Made by a program: the position numbers and the translations under genes. 64,000 bases of DNA, taken from NCBI RefSeq assembly GCF_019857225.1, contig NZ_JAFJSY010000029.1, positions 55,888 through 119,887 on the forward strand, in the 5' to 3' direction. The notes beneath the pieces were generated by a model that did no database searches, was not told the DNA's origin, and saw nothing but the letters and a program-made list of their open reading frames with translations. The stretch's first letter is position 1. Each line of letters opens with the position of its first letter. This DNA is from Streptomyces plumbidurans. GTDB taxonomy: Bacteria > Actinomycetota > Actinomycetes > Streptomycetales > Streptomycetaceae. Below, one piece after another: positions 41,077 to 47,751 of this stretch.

Positions 41077-41719
41077 GGGATCAACTCCTGTCGTTCCTGT
41101 CCGTCCGCTCGGGCGAGCACGGAAATGAAGACCGGGGCGCAGCGCGGAAATCATCTGCGGACGCGGCACATCATGCGCCGGCGCGACACATCATCCGCAG
41201 GAGACGAGCCTATGCGCGGTCGGGTTCTACGGCACCGGGGGCGTGCGCTCCGGGTTCGCGGTGACGAGGCACGAGGCGCACAGGCCGACGTGGTCTGCCG
41301 GGCGCACGCTGACGTGGCATGCATGTCAGCGTGGTCTGCGGGGCGCATGTTGACACGGCACGAGGCACTCACGCTGACGCGGCTCGCCGGGCTTAGCCGA
41401 CGCGGCCTGCCGGGCTCACGCCGCTACGGCCTGCGGGGCCGCACGCTGACGCGGCACGAGGTACACGCGCCGACGGGGCCCGCCGCACTCATGCCGGCGC
41501 GGCGTGCCGGGCTCAGCCGACGCGGCCCTCCGAACTCAGGCCGACGCGGCCTGCAGGGCGCACGTTGACGCGGCCCGCCGGGCTCGCGCCGACGAGGCAC
41601 ACACGCCGACACGGCCCGCCGAACTCACGCCGACACGGCCCGCCGAACTCACGCCGACGCGGCCCGCCGCACTCAGGCCGACGCGGCCTGCCGGGTCACG
41701 CCGACGCGGCCCACCGCAC
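41077..41719. other. 643-bp gap holding a minisatellite
   Basis: No credible gene. The first 180 bp carry the promoter side of the DHFR-like gene and scattered GCGGCACATCATGCG/GCGACACATCAT-like duplications (about 41163-41200). From 41261 onward the 24-bp repeat array fills the gap. Confidence 0.7.
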
Positions 41720-41740
41720 TCACGCCGACGCCGCCCGCCG
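41261..41740. repeat. degenerate 24-bp minisatellite, about 20 units
   Basis: Units follow the pattern CCGACGCGGCCCGCCGNNCTCACG with substitutions; 41606-41629 and 41630-41653 are identical, while other units vary at several positions and some are 17 or 23 bp. The array abuts the LacI gene and supplies the last codons and stop codon of that gene. No strand shows a convincing protein across the array. Confidence 0.88.
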
Positions 41741-42778
41741 AGGCCCCCCGGAGGACCCCCGCACCATCAGCTCCCCCCGCACCGTCGCTATCCCCCCGGG
41801 CGGCGGCTCCTCGCGTCCCATTGCGATGCGCCCGGCCCGCGCCCCCGCGTCCGCCAGGGGCAGCCGTACGGTTGTCAGGGCGGGCACCGCGTCCATGCTG
41901 AACGGCAGGTCGTCGAAGCCGGCGACGGAGACGTCGTCCGGGATGCGCAGTCCCGACTCCCGGAGCGCCGCGCACGCCCCGAGCGCGACGGAGTCGTTGG
42001 CCGCGACGACCGCGGTCAAGGACGGGTCCCTGCGCAGCAGTTCGAGCGTCGCCTCGTAGCCGGAGGTGCGGTCGTAGGGCCCGTGCACGGTCCACCCCGG
42101 GTCCTCGGAGATCCCCGCAGCGGCCAGCGCGGCCCGGTGCCCCTCAAGGCGGTGCCGGGTCGTCGTCCGCTCCTCGGGGCCCGCGATGTACCCGAGCCTC
42201 CGGTGCCCCAGGCCGATCAGGTGCTCGCTCAGCCGCTGCCCGCCGCCGCGGTTGTCGAAGGCGATCGCGACGGCCCCGGTGTCCGGTGCCGGCGGCCGCC
42301 CGCACAGCACCACCCGGGTCCCCGCCTCCGTCAGCTTGCGCAGCTTCGCCGCGACGGCCGCCGCGTGCGGCGCGTCCTCCACGGCGCCGCCGGTCAGCAC
42401 GACCGCCGCCGCCCGCTGGCGCTGCAGCAGGGTCAGATAGGTCAGTTCGCGCTCCGGCGAGCCCCCCGTGTTGCAGACGACGGCCAGCCGCTCGCCCCCG
42501 GCCCGTCCGCCCGGCCCCCCGATCTCCGACTGGATCGCGCTCGCCATGATCCCGAAGAAGGGGTCGGCGATGTCGTTGACCAGGATGCCGACCAGGTCGG
42601 AGGTGGCCGCGGCCAGCGAGCTCGCGGGACCGTTGAGCACGTAGTCCAGCTCGTCGACCGCCTTCAGCACCCGTTCCCGGGTGGAGGCGGCCACGGGGTA
42701 GTTGCCGTTCAGCACGCGCGACACCGTCGCGGGCGAGACCTGGGCGCGGGCCGCCACGTCCGCCAGGGTCACCGTCAT
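41720..42778 (-). CDS. LacI family regulator of the adjacent sugar/polyol operon
   Basis: 352 residues. N-terminal LacI HTH MTVTLADVAARAQVSPATVS and hinge RVLNGNYPVAASTRERVLKA; effector domain LVGILVNDIADPFFGIMASA...AFDNRGGGQRLSEHLIGLGH...VSVAGFDDLPFSM. ATG 42776-42778 follows GGAGG at nine bases. It is divergent from the oxidoreductase/DUF993/epimerase operon; a GAAAGCGCTTGC site in the gap fits a LacI-type operator. The final residues (GGPRRAASA) are encoded by the edge of the 24-bp minisatellite, so the natural C-terminus may have been altered. Confidence 0.9.
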   Translation of the reverse strand: MTVTLADVAARAQVSPATVSRVLNGNYPVAASTRERVLKAVDELDYVLNGPASSLAAATSDLVGILVNDIADPFFGIMASAIQSEIGGPGGRAGGERLAVVCNTGGSPERELTYLTLLQRQRAAAVVLTGGAVEDAPHAAAVAAKLRKLTEAGTRVVLCGRPPAPDTGAVAIAFDNRGGGQRLSEHLIGLGHRRLGYIAGPEERTTTRHRLEGHRAALAAAGISEDPGWTVHGPYDRTSGYEATLELLRRDPSLTAVVAANDSVALGACAALRESGLRIPDDVSVAGFDDLPFSMDAVPALTTVRLPLADAGARAGRIAMGREEPPPGGIATVRGELMVRGSSGGPRRAASA

Positions 42779-42973
42779 CTCGTCGTCCTCCGGTCGCGCA
42801 TCTCGTCGTACCTCGTCGTCCGCCCTCGTAGACAGGCGCTTCGGGGCCCACGGTTCCGAACACGTCGAGCAGACCTTACGGCCAGAACACCTCGCTGTTC
42901 GTCCCCTCGAACAACTCGAAGCGGTCACGGTCTTGTCCCCGCCGGTGGTCAGAGGTTAGTTTCTTTGGGGATA

Positions 42974-42985
42974 GAAAGCGCTTGC
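42974..42985. promoter_or_regulatory. LacI-type operator GAAAGCGCTTGC
   Basis: Centred on the AAGCGCTT palindrome (42976-42983), 80 bp before the oxidoreductase start and in the gap to the LacI gene. LacI-family operators typically have a central CG and arms like these. Confidence 0.65.
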
Positions 42986-43064
42986 TGCGATGCTCGTCAG
43001 GAGGGCCGACGCGGCGCACTCACCCGCGTACGACGCTGAGTACGACGCCTGCGAAGGGAATGAC

Positions 43065-44225
43065 GTGACACGCAAGACGGTGCGCATCGCCATGAACGGC
43101 GTGACCGGACGCATGGGTCACCGCCAGCACCTGGTCCGTTCCATCCTGGCCATCCGCGAACAGGGCGGCCTGGACCTCGGTGACGGCGACGTGCTGTGGC
43201 CGGAACCGGTCCTCGTCGGCCGCCGCGAGCACGCGCTGCGCGCGCTCGCCGAACAGCACGGCCTGGAGCACTTCTCCACCGACGTGGACGCCGTCCTCGC
43301 CGACCCGACCGTGGACCTCTACTTCGACGCCCAGGTGACCTCGGCCCGCGAGGAGGCGCTGAAGAAGGCGATCGCCGCGGGCAAGCACATCTACACCGAG
43401 AAGCCCACCGCCACCGGCCTCGCGGGCGCCCTCGAACTCGCCCGGCTCGCCCAGGAGAAGGGCATCAAGCACGGCGTCGTCCAGGACAAGCTCTTCCTGC
43501 CGGGCCTGCGCAAGCTCAAGCGCCTCGTCGACGGCGGCTTCTTCGGCCGGATCCTGTCGATCCGCGGCGAGTTCGGCTACTGGGTCTTCGAGGGCGACTG
43601 GCAGAGCGCCCAGCGCCCCTCCTGGAACTACCGCGCCGAGGACGGCGGCGGCATCGTCGTCGACATGTTCCCGCACTGGGAGTACGTGATGCACGAGCTG
43701 TTCGGCCGCGTGAGGTCCGTGCAGGCGATCGCCACCACGCACATCCCGCAGCGCTTCGACGAGAACGGCAAGCCCTACGACGCCACCGCCGACGACGCCG
43801 CGTACGGCATCTTCGAGATCGAGGGCCCCGGGGGACCGGCCATCGCCCAGATCAACTCCTCCTGGGCCGTGCGCGTCAACCGCGACGAACTCGTCGAGTT
43901 CCAGGTCGACGGCACCGAGGGCTCCGCGGTCGCGGGCCTGCGCAACTGCCGCGTCCAGCACCGCGGTACGACCCCCAAGCCGGTGTGGAATCCCGACATC
44001 CCGGCCGCCTACTCCTTCCGCGACCAGTGGCAGGAGATCCCGGACAACGAGGAGTTCGACAACGGCTTCAAGGCCCAGTGGGAGCTGTTCCTGCGGCATG
44101 TGTACGCCGACGCCCCCTACCACTGGGACCTGCTCGCCGGTGCCCGCGGCGTCCAACTCGCCGAGCTGGGCCTGAAATCCTCCGCCGAGGGCGTCCGCAT
44201 CGACGTACCGGAGATCCAGCTGTGA
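43065..44225 (+). CDS. Gfo/Idh/MocA family oxidoreductase
   Basis: 386 residues, NAD(P)-dependent sugar or inositol dehydrogenase type. The N-terminal Rossmann part is VRIAMNGVTGRMGHRQHLVR with a glycine-rich turn; the catalytic helix region has KHIYTEKPTATGLAGALELA, with the EKP Lys usual in this family. The C-terminal part (GGIVVDMFPHWEYVMHELFG...) carries a His in place for catalysis. GTG 43065 follows AAGGGA by about seven bases. First gene of a three-gene operon in which each following start overlaps the previous stop as GTGA. Probably oxidises a sugar or polyol epimerised by the third gene product. Confidence 0.88.
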   Translation: MTRKTVRIAMNGVTGRMGHRQHLVRSILAIREQGGLDLGDGDVLWPEPVLVGRREHALRALAEQHGLEHFSTDVDAVLADPTVDLYFDAQVTSAREEALKKAIAAGKHIYTEKPTATGLAGALELARLAQEKGIKHGVVQDKLFLPGLRKLKRLVDGGFFGRILSIRGEFGYWVFEGDWQSAQRPSWNYRAEDGGGIVVDMFPHWEYVMHELFGRVRSVQAIATTHIPQRFDENGKPYDATADDAAYGIFEIEGPGGPAIAQINSSWAVRVNRDELVEFQVDGTEGSAVAGLRNCRVQHRGTTPKPVWNPDIPAAYSFRDQWQEIPDNEEFDNGFKAQWELFLRHVYADAPYHWDLLAGARGVQLAELGLKSSAEGVRIDVPEIQL

Positions 44226-45376
44226 CCGTCCGACTCCCGGACCCCCAGGGCGGGTTCAGGTTCTACGAGCCCCGTGCCGAACCCCTGGTGGTGACCCCCG
44301 GAACCCCGTTCACCTCCCGCACGGTCTACGCGGCGGCGCACGTCGTCGCCGACCCGTACGCGGACGTGACCCCCGACTCCCCGGCCGCCGTCGACTGGGA
44401 CGCCACCCTCGCCTTCCGCCGCCACCTGTGGTCCCACGGGCTCGGTGTCGCCGAGGCCATGGACACCGCCCAGCGCGGAATGGGCCTGGACTGGGCGGGC
44501 GCGGCCGAGCTGATCCGGCGCAGCGCCGCCGAGGCCAGGGCGGTCGGCGGCCGCATCGCCTGCGGGGTCGGCACCGACCAACTCACCGGCCCGGCAACGC
44601 CGGCCGAGGTCCGGGTGGCGTACGAGGAACAGCTCGCCCTCGTCGAGGAGTCCGGCGCACAGGCGATCCTGATGGCCTCCCGCGCCCTCGCGGCGGCGGC
44701 CCAGGGTCCCGAGGACTACCTGGAGATCTACGGCCATCTGCTGCGCCAGGCCGCCGAGCCGGTGATCCTGCACTGGCTGGGCCCGATGTTCGACCCGGCC
44801 CTTGAGGGCTACTGGGGTTCGAGCGACCTCGACGCGGCCACGGACGCGTTCCTGGAGGTCATCGCCGCCTACCCGGACAAGGTGGAGGGCATCAAGGTCT
44901 CGCTGCTGGACGCCGGGCGCGAGATCGGCATCCGCCGCCGGCTCCCGCAGGGCGTGCGCTGCTACACGGGCGACGACTTCAACTACCCGGAGCTGATCGC
45001 CGGCGACGAGCAGGGCTTCAGCCACGCCCTGCTCGGCATCTTCGACCCGCTGGGCCCGCTGGCGGCCCAGGCGGTACGGGTGCTGGACACGGGTGATGTA
45101 CCGGGCTTCAGGGGGCTGTTGGACCCCACGGTCGAGTTGTCCCGGCACCTCTTCCAGGCACCCACCCGCTTCTACAAGACGGGCGTGGTGTTCCTGGCCT
45201 GGCTGGCCGGTCACCAGTCGCACTTCGCCATGGTCGGCGGCCTGCAGTCGGCCCGCTCCCTGCCGCACCTCGCCCGCGCCTACGAACTCGCCGACGGCCT
45301 GGGCCTGTTCCCCGACCCCAAGCTCGCCGAGGAGCGCATGAAGAACCTGCTGTCCGTGTACGGGGTGAACCAGTGA
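44222..45376 (+). CDS. DUF993 / dihydrodipicolinate synthase-like protein
   Basis: 384 residues, NAL/DHDPS-like TIM barrel. Seen: GLGVAEAMDTAQRGMGLDWA, GGRIACGVGTDQL, AQAILMASRALAAAAQGPED, EPVILHWLGPMFDPALEGYWG and DKVEGIKVSLLDAGREIGIR, in which the Lys of GIKVSLLD is a good Schiff-base candidate. It is probably an aldolase or dehydratase for the oxidised sugar made by the upstream dehydrogenase. GTG 44222-44224 overlaps the upstream TGA, and its own TGA overlaps the next GTG. No characterised member is known to me. Confidence 0.82.
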   Translation: MTVRLPDPQGGFRFYEPRAEPLVVTPGTPFTSRTVYAAAHVVADPYADVTPDSPAAVDWDATLAFRRHLWSHGLGVAEAMDTAQRGMGLDWAGAAELIRRSAAEARAVGGRIACGVGTDQLTGPATPAEVRVAYEEQLALVEESGAQAILMASRALAAAAQGPEDYLEIYGHLLRQAAEPVILHWLGPMFDPALEGYWGSSDLDAATDAFLEVIAAYPDKVEGIKVSLLDAGREIGIRRRLPQGVRCYTGDDFNYPELIAGDEQGFSHALLGIFDPLGPLAAQAVRVLDTGDVPGFRGLLDPTVELSRHLFQAPTRFYKTGVVFLAWLAGHQSHFAMVGGLQSARSLPHLARAYELADGLGLFPDPKLAEERMKNLLSVYGVNQ

Positions 45377-46206
45377 CCGAACTCGCGCGCTTCTCCATCA
45401 ACCAGATGACGGTCAAGCAGCTGTCACTGCCCGAACTGGCAGATGCCTGCGGCCGGTTGGGCATCGTCAACGTCGGCCTGTGGCGCGAGCCGGTCCAGTC
45501 GTACGGCGTCGACGCGACGGCGAAACTGATCCGCGACGCGGGCCTGCGCGTCACGACGCTGTGCCGCGGCGGCTTCCTCACGGCGATCGAACCGGCCGAG
45601 CGGGCAAGGGCGCTGGACGACAACCGCCGTGCCGTGGACGAGGCGGCGGCCCTCGGCACCGACACCCTCGTCCTGGTCTCGGGCGGCCTGCCGGCCGGCT
45701 CCAAGGACCTGCGCGGCGCCCGGGAACGGATCGCGGACGCGCTGGGGGAGCTGGGCCCGTACGCGGAGGGCAATGGCGTACGGCTGGCCATCGAGCCGCT
45801 CCACCCCATGTACGCCGCCGACCGCTGCGTGGTCTCCACCCTTGCCCAGGCCCTCGACCTCGCCGAACGCTTCCCCGCCCACCAGGTCGGCGTCACCGTC
45901 GACACGTACCACATCTGGTGGGACGACGACGCGCCCGCGCAGATCGCCCGCGCGGGCGCCGCCGACCGCATCCACACCTTCCAGCTCGCCGACTGGACCA
46001 CCCCCCTCCCCGAGGGCGTCCTCAACGGCCGCGGCCAGATCGGCGACGGCTCGATCGACATGCGGGAGTGGAAGGGGTACGTGGAGGCCGCCGGGTACAC
46101 CGGGCCCATCGAGGTCGAACTCTTCAACGACGGACTGTGGGCGCGGGACGGGCGGGAGGTGCTGGAGGAGACGGCGGCCCGCTTCGTGGAGCACGTGATC
46201 CGCTGA
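45373..46206 (+). CDS. sugar phosphate isomerase/epimerase (TIM barrel)
   Basis: 277 residues. FSINQMTVKQLSLPELADAC starts an AP-endonuclease-2/xylose-isomerase-like barrel; metal ligands are in NGVRLAIEPLHPMYAADRC (Glu), GVTVDTYHIWWDDD (Asp, His), IHTFQLADW (His) and GPIEVELFNDGLW (Glu). GTG 45373 overlaps the upstream stop. With the Gfo/Idh/MocA dehydrogenase and the DHDPS-like enzyme it makes a compact sugar or inositol catabolic module under the LacI regulator. The substrate is not determinable from sequence. Confidence 0.86.
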   Translation: MTELARFSINQMTVKQLSLPELADACGRLGIVNVGLWREPVQSYGVDATAKLIRDAGLRVTTLCRGGFLTAIEPAERARALDDNRRAVDEAAALGTDTLVLVSGGLPAGSKDLRGARERIADALGELGPYAEGNGVRLAIEPLHPMYAADRCVVSTLAQALDLAERFPAHQVGVTVDTYHIWWDDDAPAQIARAGAADRIHTFQLADWTTPLPEGVLNGRGQIGDGSIDMREWKGYVEAAGYTGPIEVELFNDGLWARDGREVLEETAARFVEHVIR

Positions 46207-46224
46207 CCTCCGATGGCCTCCGAG

Positions 46225-46266
46225 AAAAAAATCTGCGGCGGGCGTACAACCCTTCCCGCACCCGCC
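46225..46266 (-). terminator. intrinsic terminator for minus-strand transcription (hairpin plus seven T)
   Basis: On the minus strand GGCGGG (46266-46261) pairs with CCCGCC (46242-46237), followed by GCAGA and a run of seven T (46231-46225). A U7 tract is unusual in this genome. An alternative pairing GTACGACC with GGGTTGTAC overlaps the stem. Confidence 0.6.
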
Positions 46267-46296
46267 TGGTCGTACTTTGCATCAGGGCCGCTCGGA

Positions 46297-46340
46297 GGGG
46301 GGATCTGGGGGGATCGCGGGGGGTTCTGGTGCAGGAGGGG
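46297..46340 (+). other. G-quadruplex-prone tract
   Basis: Plus-strand G runs of 6, 6, 6 and 4 (46297-46302, 46307-46312, 46318-46323, 46337-46340) with loops of 4, 5 and 13 bases. Confidence 0.6.
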
Positions 46341-46346
46341 AAAAGC

Positions 46347-46384
46347 CGAGGGGGCCCGGTCGACGGATCGGGCCCCCTCGAATT
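46347..46384. terminator. strong bidirectional terminator between epimerase and rbsD
   Basis: CGAGGGGGCCCG (46347-46358) pairs perfectly with CGGGCCCCCTCG (46369-46380) over a ten-base loop; AATTT follows on the plus strand and GCTTTT on the minus strand. It serves the convergent epimerase and ribose operons. Confidence 0.88.
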
Positions 46385-46395
46385 TGTGGGCGCGG

Positions 46396-46785
46396 TCAGA
46401 AGAAGACACCGCACCTCAGCAGCACATTCGCGTACGGCTGGGCCTCACCCGTGCGTACCACCAGGCGCGCCCCCGCTGACAGGTCCTTGAGCTGCTCGTG
46501 GGTGACCAGATCGAGCCTCGGGAAATGGGCGGTGAGCAGGGCGGACGTCGTCGGGTTGGCGTCGTGGATCTCGGTCGCCGCCGTGGCTCCCTCCACCACC
46601 AGCTCGGCCAGCAGCCCGTCCAGCACCTCGGCGAAGGACGGCACCCCGGCGCGGAACGCGAGGTCGACCACCCTCGGCCCCCGCGGTATCGGCATGCCCG
46701 CGTCGCACACCAGCACCCCGTCCCCGTGACCCAGCTCGGCGAGCGCGCCGGAGAGATGGCGGTTCAGGATTCCCGCCTTCTTCAC
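46396..46785 (-). CDS. rbsD: D-ribose pyranase
   Basis: 129 residues, the usual RbsD length. KKAGILNRHLSGALAELGHG holds the catalytic His; DGVLVCDAGMPIPRG, ATEIHDANPTTSALLTAHFP and LVVRTGEAQPYANVLLRCGVFF complete the family pattern. It interconverts pyran and furan forms of ribose so that ribokinase can use it. GTG 46783-46785 overlaps the ribokinase TGA (GTGA). Last gene of the ribose operon, followed by a strong terminator. Confidence 0.94.
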   Translation of the reverse strand: MKKAGILNRHLSGALAELGHGDGVLVCDAGMPIPRGPRVVDLAFRAGVPSFAEVLDGLLAELVVEGATAATEIHDANPTTSALLTAHFPRLDLVTHEQLKDLSAGARLVVRTGEAQPYANVLLRCGVFF

Positions 46786-47684
46786 AGCGCGTCCACCTCC
46801 TCGGCCGTGGGGAAGGACTCCTGCGCGCCCTCCCTGGTGACGGCGGCGGCACCCACGCGCGCCGCGTAGGCCGCGGCCTCGGCGAGGGACGCCCCCGCGC
46901 CCAGCCGGAACGCCAGCGCCGCCGTGAACGCGTCGCCCGCACCCGTGGTGTCCACCGCGTCGACCTTCACCGAGGACACCCGCGCGGTCCCGTCCGGGGA
47001 GGCCACCAGCGCACCCTCCGCTCCCAGGGTGACCACGACCGAGCGCGGCCCCTTGGCCAGCAGCAGGCGCGCCCAGTCCTCCGGCTGCTCCGAGACGCAC
47101 GCGTCGCCCAGGACCACCTTCGCCTCGTGCTCGTTGACGATCAGCGGGTCGCAGGCCGCCAGCACCTCCGGCGGCAGGGGCTGCGGCGGCGAGGGGTTGA
47201 GGACGAAGCGGCTGTCGGGCGTGAGGCTGCGGACGACCTCCACGACCGAGTCCAGCGGGATCTCCAGCTGCGTGGAGATTACCCGCGACGCGTGGAAGAG
47301 ACATGCGGCGGCCCGTACGTCCGCCGGCGCGAGCCGTCCGTTGGCACCCGGCGAGACCACGATGCTGTTGTCCCCGGACGGGTCCACGGTGATCAGCGCG
47401 ACCCCCGTGGGCGCCCCGCCGACCAGCACGCCCACCGTGTCGACGCCGGCCTCGCGCTGCGAGTCGAGCAGCAGCCTGCCGTACGCGTCGTCGCCGACCC
47501 TGGCCAGCAGGGCCGTACGGGATCCGAGCCGGGCGGCCGCGACCGCCTGGTTCGCGCCCTTGCCGCCCGGGTGGACGGCCAGGTCGGAGCCGAGCACGGT
47601 CTCGCCGGCTCCCGGCCGCCGCTCCACGCCGATCACCAGGTCGGCGTTGGCCGAACCCACGACCAGGAGGTCGTAGTCGTACAT
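46782..47684 (-). CDS. rbsK: ribokinase
   Basis: 300 residues, PfkB-family kinase converting D-ribose to ribose-5-phosphate. Seen: LLVVGSANADLVIGVERRPG, the substrate signature VHPGGKGANQAVAAARLG, and C-terminal VDTTGAGDAFTAALAFRLG with the catalytic Asp. ATG 47682-47684 follows GGGGAG by seven bases. It lies 67 bp after rbsCB; that gap holds an 11-bp perfect hairpin, which may set kinase expression below that of the transporter. Start of rbsD overlaps its stop. Confidence 0.95.
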   Translation of the reverse strand: MYDYDLLVVGSANADLVIGVERRPGAGETVLGSDLAVHPGGKGANQAVAAARLGSRTALLARVGDDAYGRLLLDSQREAGVDTVGVLVGGAPTGVALITVDPSGDNSIVVSPGANGRLAPADVRAAACLFHASRVISTQLEIPLDSVVEVVRSLTPDSRFVLNPSPPQPLPPEVLAACDPLIVNEHEAKVVLGDACVSEQPEDWARLLLAKGPRSVVVTLGAEGALVASPDGTARVSSVKVDAVDTTGAGDAFTAALAFRLGAGASLAEAAAYAARVGAAAVTREGAQESFPTAEEVDAL

Positions 47685-47711
47685 GAGAAGACTCCCCAGA
47701 TGAGTGCCTTG

Positions 47712-47740
47712 GGGCGGGCGGTCCCCCTGACCGCCCGCCC
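47712..47740 (-). promoter_or_regulatory. intra-operon hairpin between rbsCB and rbsK
   Basis: GGGCGGGCGGT (47712-47722) and ACCGCCCGCCC (47730-47740) form a perfect 11-bp stem with a seven-base loop, 11 bp after the rbsCB stop. There is no T tract, so it could protect the upstream mRNA from 3' decay or attenuate transcription into rbsKD. Confidence 0.65.
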
Positions 47741-47751
47741 GTTCCCCGTCG

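Larger units (their letters stand above)
46225..46346 (-). ncRNA. candidate C-rich small RNA (unproven)
   Basis: Between the rbs-operon terminator and the U-tract terminator, the minus strand holds three runs of six C (46323-46318, 46312-46307, 46302-46297) spaced by GCGAT and AGAT, with GATC-CCCCCA-GATC able to form a C-loop hairpin. This recalls the actinobacterial 6C RNA, which has C-rich hairpin loops, but no promoter is evident and the locus is different. It may simply be the 3' trailer of the ribose operon. Confidence 0.3.

Noticed and set aside
41261..41740. CRISPR array
   Set aside because: The 24-bp units are contiguous with no unique spacers and there are no cas genes.
41504..43039. 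511-codon plus-strand frame across the 24-bp array and the LacI gene
   Set aside because: Antisense to a clear LacI family protein and repetitive elsewhere.
46247..46274. A third CAACC-type ECF promoter
   Set aside because: The -35 matches (CGTACAACC) but no CGTC occurs at 16-17 bp; the nearest CGTAC is offset, so it is not listed as a promoter.
46213..46479. 88-codon plus-strand frame over the 46225-46384 structured block
   Set aside because: It crosses a strong terminator and runs into antisense rbsD; composition follows the G runs, not a protein.
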